In this document: in pieces, positions 55,627 through 64,000 of the stretch | How the letters are laid out: every line of letters begins with the position of its first letter | Position numbering within the stretch: the stretch's first letter is position 1 | Assembly: GCA_037157565.1 (NCBI GenBank) | Contig: JAZHRO010000013.1 | Coordinates: 116,698,001 to 116,762,000, forward strand | Direction: 5' to 3' | DNA length: 64,000 nt | Source of the DNA: Thalassia testudinum | Lineage: Eukaryota > Streptophyta > Magnoliopsida > Alismatales > Hydrocharitaceae | Program-made: the position numbers and the translations under genes | The notes under the pieces: model-generated | What the model was told of the DNA's origin: nothing | The model's input: only the letters and a program-made list of their open reading frames with translations | Database searches by the model: none

Positions 55627-55662
55627 CAATGAGGACATTGCAAATCTTAGGCATGGGGGGGT
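55627..55662 (+). promoter_or_regulatory. Palindrome and internal polypurine-like tract (element E)
   Basis: CAATGAGGACATTG (55627-55640), then AGGCATGGGGGGGT. It is nearly the same as the true polypurine tract at 56927-56946 and may act as a second plus-strand primer. Confidence 0.6.
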
Positions 55663-56926
55663 AGGAAAGTGCAAAAACTTGTAAGAAAAGGTTTCAAGCA
55701 AAAAAATTCACATATGCCAAAAATACCATAAAAATTAAAAAAATTTTTCGAAAAAGAATAAGAGGAAAAGAGGAGAAGGAAAATTTTGTGAAGGAGAAAA
55801 GAAACAAAATGAAAAAGGAGCACAAAATTATAAGAAAAGTTGATAGTCATTAGTAAGGAACTAAGGAATTAACCTAAGTTCTAGACCTCATTCAAGAAAA
55901 TAACTGAAAAGTGCACAATGAGATTAGTAAGAATGCAAACCTTAGGCATTCTTGAATAGACTCTTAGTACTCATTAAGATCTGGACACTCCTCAAGAGGT
56001 TGAGGAAAATGAAAAGCTGAAGTATTAGGTCTAAGGCTTAGGGAGTATTCGGCCTCGTTAACTAATTTTTGGTTTACGGGACTCAGTAACCTAAGCACCC
56101 TAATCTCACACACAGCCTGGTTCAGTAAGCGTAAAAATCAGAATCACGCAGAAGCGTCGCAAAAATCTGAAAAGAACACCTAGAATAGGAGCGGCCGATC
56201 AACACAAGTTGATTTGGACGAGTTCCCAGCGCGGAGAGGCGGAAAATCCCCTCGAAGATGCGTAACAAAATATCATCTCCTCGGTGCTTGTCTCTTAGGA
56301 TATTTACATATCCTACGGGGGGCATGTAAGCACTCTGCTGGTTCAGATTCCATGGATGGCATTATCTCGAAGTGTCAATTGCCAGGGTCTGGATTCGGCC
56401 ACGGAATACCATGGATGGGATTATCTCGAAATCTCAATAGCCAGGGTTCCGGGGGTTGCCATGGGCGGTGCTATCTCGAAGCATCGATCGCCAGGAACCC
56501 TTGAGGATTGATGATGGGAGCAAGGAATCTGATACAGACCGTGTTGAAAAGCCAATCCTAGACTAGAACTAAAAAAAAAAGAGAGAGAAAACTCTCCAAA
56601 CAGAAAAAACTTTCTATCTCTCTCTCTTACAAAACGCACTGCGAACTGAGCCAGGGCTAAAATCATTTCAAGCACGGGTGCTTTAACCACGAAGTCCAAT
56701 AAACCTTAGGTTAGTTCTTGTGGGCCTTAAAAACCTTTGCTAAAAGACTGAGGCTAAGGCTAGACAGATTTGGATCTTGATTGGTACTAGAGTATCTTTT
56801 AGGCCTATGGTCAGCATTCTAACCTAATCTATGCTCAAATAAAAAAGCACTTATCTAAAACCATTGAAAACTTCATGGTCTAGAACAAGGGTTGAAACCT
56901 TAAGTTTTTTTTGCTAAGGGACTAGC
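55663..56926 (+). other. Non-coding 3' tail of element E
   Basis: About 1.26 kb with no convincing ORF and no env-like gene. It contains three imperfect CCATGG-led repeats (56350-56495). Confidence 0.6.
56350..56495 (+). repeat. Three imperfect tandem repeats in the tail of element E
   Basis: Units start at 56350, 56409 and 56459 with CCATGGATGGCATTATCTCG, CCATGGATGGGATTATCTCG and CCATGGGCGGTGCTATCTCG. Each ends with a GCCAGG about 35 bases on; spacings are 59 and 50 bp. Confidence 0.8.
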
Positions 56927-56946
56927 AAAAGCTAGGCATGGGGGTA
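56927..56946 (+). promoter_or_regulatory. Polypurine tract of element E
   Basis: AAAAGCTAGGCATGGGGGTA abuts the 3' LTR start TGATAAGAACC. Confidence 0.9.
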
Positions 56947-59676
56947 TGATAAGAACCTCATCATGAGCCATAACTAGCTCATTTTGACCCAATACAAAGG
57001 ATAAAAGCTCCTATATATCTCAAGGAAAGGCTTAACTCAGAGAATTCTGAGTTTGAGAAGAAAACCAGTCACAAGGGGTAAAAGTGCAATTTTACCAGTA
57101 TAATCTGCATACAGGGTAATTCTGGGCCCAAACACAGGTCAAAACAGCTTAATAAGAATAAAAGTGGGATGAGATGATCTAGCAAGGGCTACAGCACTTC
57201 CAAGGAACCAAATGATAATCTGTAACCCTAAAACAACCCACTTCAATTCACAAGGTTCGAGGCAAAGTAAAAATAGAATAAACCCTCTAAAATTCATAGA
57301 AAAATAATCTCTAGGGTTTAGAACCTTCAATTTGGCCTTTAGAACCCATTTTGACCTACATTGAGAACCATGCCCAATTAATAACTTAATTTGGGTTTTT
57401 GCGCAAATTGACCGGTCAAACAAGGTTTAATATGAAAATAAAATTCACCATCAGATTCCTTAGGTCCTAATTAGTCATGTATAAAAACTTGAGCCTAAGA
57501 AGAAACCTCCTTGACCGAATTTACACTTTGGTCCTCATATATTTACTCTTTGGCCCTCAACTTTTGAACCCTCGCATTTAGGCCCCTAACTCTCCTTCGT
57601 TCTTTGCAAACAGGTCCCTCCTGCAAAACCCTGCCAGCACCATGCTCCGGCGACCTTGCGCGGAGCATGGCGCCGCGCAGGGTGAGGTGGAGGACCTGGC
57701 AAGTGTACCGGGGGTGCCCTGCGTCGTCAGCCGTCGCAGGAGCACCCCCATGGTCACTGTAGCCCCCCATACCGGCCGTGCGAACGCACGGACGGTATGG
57801 GTTCGAATTCCGACCATGCTCCGGCGAGGGAGACACGTCGTCTCCCTCCGCCTTCCTCCCTGCTTCAACCCTATAAATACCCCCCGCCGCTCCACCGACC
57901 AAGGCAGCCTGGACCTGACGGAGAAAACCCCCAGCTTTCTTCTCTTCTTTCTCCGGCAGACGCTCACCAGCTCCGGCGACTTCCTCCCCCTCCACCTCTT
58001 CGCTCTGCCGCACTACCAGCAGCAGAGACCTCCTCCCCTGCTCTTCCCGCGCCACGCCGCACCCAGCTGGCGCCTCTCCAGCCTTCTGCTCGCCGCCGCC
58101 CCTCTCCCTGAGCATCGTCTTCTCCGGCGACAGTCGATACGACTGTCGCCCTGTTCCTCCCCTTTCGTCCCTGCAGTTAAGTTAGACTTACTCCCCTTCT
58201 TCTCCTCTTTCTTTCCCCGCTTTCGATTTAGTCAATTAAGCCCTCTACCGACCCTGTTCACCCTCATCCTCTCCGCCTCCGACCACCCTCCGGCGAGCCG
58301 CTCCCATCACCTCAGCGACCCACACGGCTCGCCGACCACCGCAGAACCTCCGCCTCCTCACCCTGATCCTCTTCCGCCCCTCCACTTCCCACCAAACACC
58401 CTCTGCAGACCCACCGAACACACCCACTCCCTCGCTCACAGTGTGACCTAGGACGACCCGACAGCCCCATCTCGCCCCCTGCAGACCCCCTGACCACCTT
58501 CGCCGTGCCACGGCGAAGGTCCCCCGCCTGTCTGATTTGGCCGAGAGGCCGTGCCATTGGTTTCAGGTTCCAGGCCTTGACCGCCATTGGCGAGGAAGCT
58601 CGAAGCCTGCTCGAGGTTGCTCCAAGCTGAGATATCCCAGATTGAATAGCCACGGCCAGCGCGGAAGAGTCTCACGCACACACCCTGGCCCTCGATTGGA
58701 GCTGTACGCCTCAACAGCCGATGCAATTGGGAGCACCATCCCTGCTGCAGGCGTGAGAGAAACGGGTGCGCGGATAGTCCCACCTCGGAACCTTCTGAAG
58801 CCACGCACCCACATAAATTGAAAAACTGCCACCATCTGTTTGCCTCAGTTACCACGGGGTGAGGTCCCTCTCACCCGACCCGACCCGACTCGGCCTCGTC
58901 CGTGACCACGCTCCGCGGACCTGGCCCGACCCGATTAGACTGACCTGCACTCCTCGCCCACCACGCACGCCGGTGGGCCTGGACCCGGGCCTGACCCGAA
59001 CCCGATTACCCGGTAGCGCTCTGGGAGAGCTTCCGAAGAGTGATTTCAGAGAGAGAAATACGCGGGGGAGGGGGGTAGAGTAGGTTTTTGCCTTGACGAA
59101 TAAACTCTGAAGTGTGCAGGCCAAAGAAGAAGAAGCAGACCCGCTGAAGAAGAAGGAGCTGCTGCACTGTAGCGAAGGCATTGTTAAGTCGTCTCAGCAC
59201 CGGGGCAGACGACGGAAGGACAGCAGCTCAAGAAGGAAGAGCAACGGCCATCGCGAAAGAAGAAAAAGAGAAGTCAAGGCAGGTGAAGCCAAAGAAGAAG
59301 AAGGAATGAAGAGAAGCAAGAAGCAAGAAAAGAAGAAGACGATCTGACGAAAAAGAAAGAAAGGAAACAAGGAAGAACAGAAGAAGAAAGCAGAAGAAAA
59401 AGAAGAAGAAGAAGAAGAAGAAGAAGAACAGGAAGAACCAAAGACAAAGAGGAAGAAAGAAGAAAAGAAGCAGAAGCCACTTTTTCATCTCTCTCTCTCT
59501 CTTTATTTTTGTAATAGAACTTGTATATCTCTAGAATATAACTTGCTCCCTGAGTTCGACCTCGGGAACTCTTTTATTTTTCCGAGTAAAAAAATTTTTA
59601 TATGATACGTTGGTAGCAACCGGTTTTACTACAACGATATAACACGAAACCGGTCGACGAACCATACGGCACATCA
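56947..59676 (+). repeat. 3' LTR of element E
   Basis: 2730 bp, matching the 5' LTR throughout as far as I could compare. It begins TGATAAGAACC, where the 5' copy has TGATGAGAACC. TATA 57872-57881; GAA tract about 59351-59476. Ends ACATCA, followed by GTGAG. Confidence 0.93.
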
Positions 59677-59700
59677 GTGAGCTCAGAAATTCCTAATTAG

Positions 59701-59742
59701 AAATTGGAAGAATTGATTCCAATGCACGAATTCTTCCAATTT
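59701..59742. promoter_or_regulatory. Hairpin upstream of the LTR H TATA box
   Basis: Perfect 14-bp arms AAATTGGAAGAATT and AATTCTTCCAATTT with a 14-base loop. Confidence 0.6.
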
Positions 59743-59759
59743 GAGCTTGCAATTGAGCT

Positions 59760-59769
59760 CTATATAAGC
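59760..59769 (+). promoter_or_regulatory. TATA box of LTR H
   Basis: CTATATAAGC, 18 bases after the 14-bp hairpin. Confidence 0.6.
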
Positions 59770-61253
59770 TTTGCATTGTTCCCACATTCAAACTAGCCAA
59801 GTTTAGGCCGAAAACCACCGTCCTCCTCTTCTCCAGTCACTCATCGGCTTGGCTTCGGCGACCCTACACGCTCCCCTTCCTCCAGCCATCTAACCATCAA
59901 ATTAGGTGGTCCTCTTTCTTCCTCATGTTCCTCTGCTCCTTGCTGGCCACAACTGGAGCTTCCTCCACCTTCGTCATCACTGTTCTCCCTCACCAAAGTT
60001 CCTTATCTTCCTCGTGCCTGGCCGGTCAATGCCGAATGCACCTCACCTCCTCTTCCCTCGATAAGATTCCTCACTGCTTCCTTTCCCTCTCTAGCATCAT
60101 TCTACACACTTGGTTTTTAGGTTCACTTGTCACACACGCCTACCTGTTTCCCCAACTCAGACACAAGCTCCAACGAGCTCACACCACCTCCACCACTACC
60201 TTCCACACACTTCAGATAGCAAAAGCCCTCTAATTATTGAGGCGATTGGCCTTACCAACTCACCACCGACCGACCCACACTTCCACCATCATCTCCGATG
60301 TCGGTCGGCCACCACATGCTTCTATTCACCAAGTTGCACCCACCACTATGCTCCTCACACCACAACGATCCTAAAGAACATTTTAATTAGGGCTTGAAGC
60401 CCATGTTTTGATCTTCAGGTATCCGCTGGAGCTCTACCTTTCGTAGCTATCGTTCGCTGCCATCTGTCAACCTTAAGCATCGTTTCCACCTCCAGGCACT
60501 GCAGAACTACTCCACAAAGCCACCTGCTATGCCAATTGAAGAAGCAACAACATCAATAGTTGCAATCGAAGAAGAGCTTCAGCTGCAGCACGTGAAGAAA
60601 AGCAATTCAATTTTATTCCCACATCGTGGGGCATTGAATTTATTTCTAATATATATTGAATGGCATCCCTCATCCAGCTACCCAAGACACGGGGGTCGGG
60701 TCCCCTCTCACTTGCTTGTGCACTCCTCGTCCTTGCCCACTTGCACGTAGGCCAAGTCCCTAGTCTGAATCCGATTACCCGAATCTGAAGAGAGAGAGAG
60801 GGGGTTTTCTGAGGGAAGAGGGGGGGGCTTTTGTTCTTGGGAATCATGCCTAATACTTAAGCATATTTGAGCCTTTGAGCTGGTGACTTAAGCTATCCGT
60901 GGCTATGGAATTGATCGATTAATGACCCCTGTCTGGCATGCATTAATCAACTAATTAAGCTTGTTCTTGGCCTTGAGAACCACCATTCTTTTTGCTATTT
61001 CTCTCTTTATTCTTTTCGTCTATTGACTTTGATACTCTTGGCATATATTGAATATATTTTATTGACTTTTTGATTGGATATTGTACTTATTATTATATTA
61101 TTTGAGTAGTTGATTGAATTGTAATATTTACTCTATGTAAACGGCCTAAGACTCATGATTTTTCGAGCAATTATAAATTTAAGTATTGTTACGTTTTTAT
61201 CACTTATACTACGATGCATATATTTTCTAAAACACAGTAAAAGTGCACCAACA

Positions 61254-62005
61254 CTTTTCCCCAAGTAAAGGAGCTATTCAAAATGTACAAGGCAGTGGAA
61301 GTTTGATGTGGGGATTGGAAGCTCCTCAAGAGCTACGAGAAAATTTGATAAAGGACCAAAAGTGACAGGTATTGGTTTAAAATATTGACAGGAAAATTTT
61401 AATTAGCAGCAATAATGGCAGACACAAAATTACCGATCATTTGAAGTAGATAAATCAACTAATCGAGGTGAAAATGATTTTATGGTCATGAGGGGAAATT
61501 GAGAGACAGATGGTATAGCAGTCCTGAAGCTGCAGCATTAGGCTGGAAATTGGAAATCGAAAGAAGTGGAAAAGAAAGAATAAAATTTAAGTAACGAACA
61601 AGGTAACCTGGGGGTTTATTTGAAGAATGACTGTGATGTATTGGGTGGAAAGATGACAATGACAAGAAGATGGATGTGAGAGCTGGTTTTGATCAGCTCG
61701 GTAGGTTGGGATTGCAAATGAATTGAATAAAATAAATTTGCATTCTTTCCTATTTGTGTTGCTTCTTAACCTTTATTCATCACACAAGGTTTAATGGATA
61801 ACGTTTTTCTTGTCATCATGTATATCCATAACAACTTGTGGTGCTGGTCTCATAAGCAAAGTAACAGCTTTTACTAACCATAGGTGTTTGAAGAGCACGA
61901 GAATCCATGTCACATCAGAGTACCTGCATCTTCACACAAGGGAGATCTGAGCTCCTCTGGAACTATATGCAAATGCATATACATGATCCAAAGGCGTAAC
62001 GTCCA
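61254..62005. other. Unassigned region
   Basis: AT-rich with no long frame, repeat or structure that I recognise. It may be the worn interior of element H or host intergenic DNA. Confidence 0.35.
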
Positions 62006-62009
62006 TGTC

Positions 62010-62016
62010 TTTATTT
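62010..62016 (-). terminator. Polyadenylation signal candidate for the small secreted-peptide gene
   Basis: The plus strand TTTATT in GTCTTTATTTAAGCC gives AATAAA on the minus strand, about 90 bases after the stop codon of the gene at 62106-62473. Confidence 0.45.
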
Positions 62017-62105
62017 AAGCCACACATATACGTGGCTATATAAAGTAACAATACTAGACTCCGTGCTGGCTAGGACTTACATATATATTTATGGATCAAG
62101 AGGCA

Positions 62106-62473
62106 TCATTTCATTTTGCAGCATTTGCAACTCATGAGAAAAGGGCTCTTACGAGGAGGTTCGGGAAGTTTTATGTTGTTGCAGATGTAGTAACCATTGC
62201 CCTTTCTCGGGCGACGACAGTATCCAGGGCAACATAGGTCGCACTTACCTGCGCAGTAAAGTTTCTGACTTCGTGTGCAAAAGGCCTTCACTTTACTTTC
62301 CCTTAAAGGAGTAACTAGTAAAGAATAATATACGACATTGATAAATAGATATATCTCGATAGCAAAAACAAATTAACAAAAATGATAAATTATCTACTTT
62401 TGTCAGTAGAGTCGAGAGAGAGAGCTAATTGAGAGGACGAGATGATGAGAACAAGTGTGAGGAGGATATTCAT
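62106..62473 (-). CDS. Putative secreted cysteine-rich peptide, two exons
   Basis: This is the only candidate host gene in the window. Exon 1 (62473-62398) gives MNILLTLVLIISSSQLALSL, a classic signal peptide, then DSTDK. A GT donor at 62397-62396 and a TTCTTTACTAG acceptor ending at 62315 define an 83-bp AT-rich intron. Joining keeps the frame (76 plus 209 bases, 94 residues). Exon 2 (62314-62106) is basic, with 10 cysteines: KAFC, KLYC, KCDLCC, GYC, YYIC and a final SCKCC. The mature peptide would be about 70-75 residues and secreted. Many plant defence and signalling peptides have this form, but I recognise no family; the CC-GYC...YIC pattern only loosely recalls small proteinase inhibitors. 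A donor-like CAG-GTAAGT lies inside exon 2 (near 62257). It lies between transposon remains, so it could also be a relic. Confidence 0.55.
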
Positions 62474-62995
62474 GGCTATGATCCTGGAACTACTTGCTAT
62501 TCTTCACACAATTTGCTTGTCTCTATCTTTGCTTGATGCTCGACACTGTGTTGGGAAGTAGTTAATTTGCCCTATTTCTAGAGTTGGAGAGGGCTGGCGA
62601 TAGGTCAAGGACATTCAAATATGGCACAACTGGTGGCGGCCAGGGCGATGTACCCAAGGAGAGGTAGGACGAAGAAATATCACCGCACATGGCCGAGTAT
62701 TGTTTGGATAACAAGTGGCAGCCAGGGCGATGCACCCACGACATATTTAAAGCTTTTTTCCTCACACACTTATCAATAAAAGCTGGCCCACTGCCAAAAT
62801 GCAAAACCAATGCCCTCCTTTATCATCTTCGTTTAATGGGACAGAGGGAACACTGGTGTCGAATGTGTCCTGAGATTTGGCGTGAGGAAACTGCTACTCT
62901 GGTGATTAATAAATTACTAATAGCTTTTCCGATTTATATTAGATGAGATATGTACTGCTGGGGTTTTTGTACTCCATTTTTGTTTTTTTGATATT
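62474..62995. other. Upstream flank of the peptide gene
   Basis: Contains a short duplicated phrase, GGCCAGGGCGATGTACCCA (about 62637) and GCAGCCAGGGCGATGCACCC (about 62717). A TTTAAATA-like sequence on the minus strand (about 62745) is too far upstream to call a TATA box. The 85-codon ORF 62689-62946 has no recognised feature. Confidence 0.35.
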
Positions 62996-63531
62996 TGATA
63001 AATACTTATTTATTCATGATAAAATATTTACTTATGTCCAATTTTAAGTTTAACATTACATTTATATTATGAGTAATGCATAACATTCATTATACTGTAT
63101 TTACGATGATTTGAGTAATTTGTTTATAATTTTACATTTTGTGTCGGTAGGAGATAATGTGACATCTTTACGGACTTCGAATGAAAAATTCAACCGTACA
63201 GATGGATCTAAGGCAACGATCGTAGTTCGACAATGCAAAAGTCATCTCGATCCGACGTCCATAGTAATCTCAACAAAGGAAAGAAGACAAACGGCCAGGA
63301 TGGCATCATGTGACGCCATCCTAACTGCCCACAAACCACCATGAGCCCCCGCTCAACTTCAACAGCACACCTAGCATGCAATCTACACCATCTAATTTCA
63401 ATCCATGTGGCCGCTTCAGTGTATCTTGCCTCCAAAGCTCGCCTCCTCATGGATTGTGGGCCATTACATCTTCATCCAACGACTACAAATGCTTAGCCAT
63501 CAAAACCAATTCATGATACAAGTGGATGCTT

Positions 63532-63578
63532 GGCACAATGGTCACCCACATGCCTCTTAAACAAGAGGCGCGGGTTCG
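63532..63578 (+). other. tRNA-like block with Pol III A- and B-box matches in LTR I
   Basis: A-box TGGCACAATGG fits TRGCNNAGYNG at all but one position. B-box GGTTCGATTCC is perfect. Between them GCCTCTT-aaac-AAGAGGC forms an anticodon-arm-like hairpin. The acceptor stem is not closed, so it is not a tRNA gene. Confidence 0.5.
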
Positions 63579-63953
63579 ATTCCTTCAATTCCTCCAATTC
63601 ATAGTAGCAGCGAGGTGCGCCCAAATTGGGCCACGCAATCAACAATGGATGGTGCGGGCAGCTCCATGTGGCCACACGGATGACCAACAGCATGGACGTG
63701 CGATATCACGTGCAGATGTACGCGTGATCTGACGTGATTTCAAAATTGTTGTGCCTGCATGATCAGCAGCCCTCCGATGAAGATCTGATGGTGGAGATGC
63801 ATCCTTACTGTAACCAGCTGAGCACGCTCGCCGCACGCGCGTGTGCGAGTGCTAGTGGGTCTTTAGCAACACTTGCGGAAAGTTTTCGGTGATGATTTAA
63901 ATATTGTTGTTGATCCATACGTGCTTTTGGCCTTCATATCTCCACTATAAAGG

Positions 63954-63963
63954 GACACCACCC
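63954..63963 (+). promoter_or_regulatory. TATA box of LTR I
   Basis: ACTATAAAGG, about 960 bases into the LTR and downstream of the shared stem-loop. Confidence 0.6.
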
Positions 63964-64000
63964 CTCCCATTCTTCTTCATCCCTTCCTATGCTCTCTTCA

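Larger units (their letters stand above)
46136..59676 (+). mobile_element. Element E: near-intact 13.5-kb Athila-lineage Ty3/gypsy retrotransposon
   Basis: Two LTRs of exactly 2730 bp (46136-48865 and 56947-59676) are flanked by a perfect duplication GTGAG (46131-46135 and 59677-59681). The primer site (48869-48886), leader, one long gag-pol frame interrupted by a single TAG (54924-54926), conserved tail and polypurine tract are all present. All ORFs of the two LTRs are the same in sequence and offset (10,811 bp). The only difference I noticed is G at 46140 against A at 56951. This is the youngest insertion in the window and sits inside the older, related LTR H. Confidence 0.95.
59682..61253 (+). 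repeat. LTR H, right part
   Basis: Continuation of the LTR interrupted at 46135. A 14-bp hairpin (59701-59714 with 59729-59742) stands just upstream of the TATA box. Further on, ATCCGATTACCCGAAT (about 60768) and the following GA-rich run resemble the element E LTR (about 48190-48260), so H is an older relative. It ends TGCACCAACA (61253), followed by CTTTT and no recognisable primer site. Short ORFs inside are not considered genes. Confidence 0.6.
62996..64000 (+). repeat. LTR I (A family, group 1), cut by the window end
   Basis: Starts TGATAAATACTT and aligns with LTR A through GACATCTTTACGGACTTCG (about 63161), the palindrome (63297-63322), a tRNA-like block with A-box TGGCACAATGG (63532-63542) and B-box GGTTCGATTCC (63568-63578), the proximal TCTTTAGCAACAC stem (about 63860) and a TATA box ACTATAAAGG (63954-63963). 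There is no polypurine tract on its left, so it is a 5' LTR or a solo LTR. Confidence 0.75.

Noticed and set aside
59925..60397. ORFs of about 100 codons in LTR H
   Set aside because: Ser/Thr/His/Leu-rich chance frames inside an LTR, overlapping one another in different frames.
62689..62946. 85-codon ORF with several cysteines and tryptophans near the peptide gene
   Set aside because: No signal peptide, no recognisable domain, no splice or promoter context. It could be chance.
63532..63578. A tRNA gene in LTR I
   Set aside because: The A-box, B-box and an anticodon-like hairpin are present, but no acceptor stem closes and the T-stem is poorly paired.
1..64000. CRISPR array, operons or ribosome-binding sites
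   Set aside because: The sequence is eukaryotic plant repeat DNA; no spaced short direct repeats of CRISPR type were seen.

Overview
The window is repeat-dense nuclear DNA from a flowering plant, very probably a heterochromatic or intergenic block. Nearly every base belongs to LTR retrotransposons of the Ty3/gypsy Athila lineage, one CACTA (En/Spm) DNA transposon, and scraps of a Ty1/copia element and LINE-like elements. The Athila assignment rests on primer-binding sites of the type TGGCGCCGTTGCCGGGGA, the RT motif FMDDFSVFG, the integrase motif [11 protein letters not shown], and long non-coding tails ahead of a polypurine tract of the type AGGCATGGGGGTA. The species cannot be determined from the sequence.

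Layout, left to right. Element A (1-4075, +) is the integrase end, 3' tail and 3' LTR of an element that starts outside the window. A broken zinc-knuckle/DUF4283 ORF on the minus strand follows (4329-5324). Element B (5934-11892, -) has two LTRs around an internal region that lost gag through reverse transcriptase. Element C (12457-20171, +, target duplication AGGAG) is non-autonomous and has no reverse transcriptase or integrase. CACTA transposase remains occupy 21421-24534 and a second CACTA gene 27985-28997, with a solo LTR (25688-27976, duplication GTTAT) between them. Element D (29590-39176, duplication GTGGT) sits inside the CACTA 3' subterminal repeats, and the CACTA tip is at 39324. 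Then come the tail and 3' LTR of element F (39325-42481), LTR G (42538-44258, -), a copia end with a 179-bp LTR (44261-44673) and a LINE 3' fragment (about 44744-45240).

LTR H (45329-46135 plus 59682-61253) is split by element E (46136-59676, duplication GTGAG). E is a 13.5-kb, essentially intact gag-pol element with 2730-bp LTRs that look almost identical and one in-frame TAG near the integrase catalytic glutamate. It is clearly the youngest insertion. The only candidate host gene is a small two-exon gene on the minus strand (62106-62473), predicted to encode a secreted cysteine-rich peptide. The window ends in the beginning of another LTR (I, from 62996).

The LTRs fall into two groups. Group 1 (A, B, C, G, I; 1.4-1.8 kb where complete) shares a 24-bp palindrome with a CAYRTG core, a proximal stem-loop of the type TTTAGTGAC...GTCACTAAA, and TATA boxes. 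Group 2 (D, solo D, E, F, H; 2.2-2.7 kb) has other palindrome clusters near TATA. Elements A-E, autonomous or not, share two signals downstream of the last ORF: a motif of the type GCCYAGCTGAAGGCACTAAA followed by a stem-loop, and a CAATG-AGGA-CATTG palindrome followed by a second polypurine-like tract. These shared RNA or replication signals are the most interesting pattern in the window, together with the small secreted-peptide gene.
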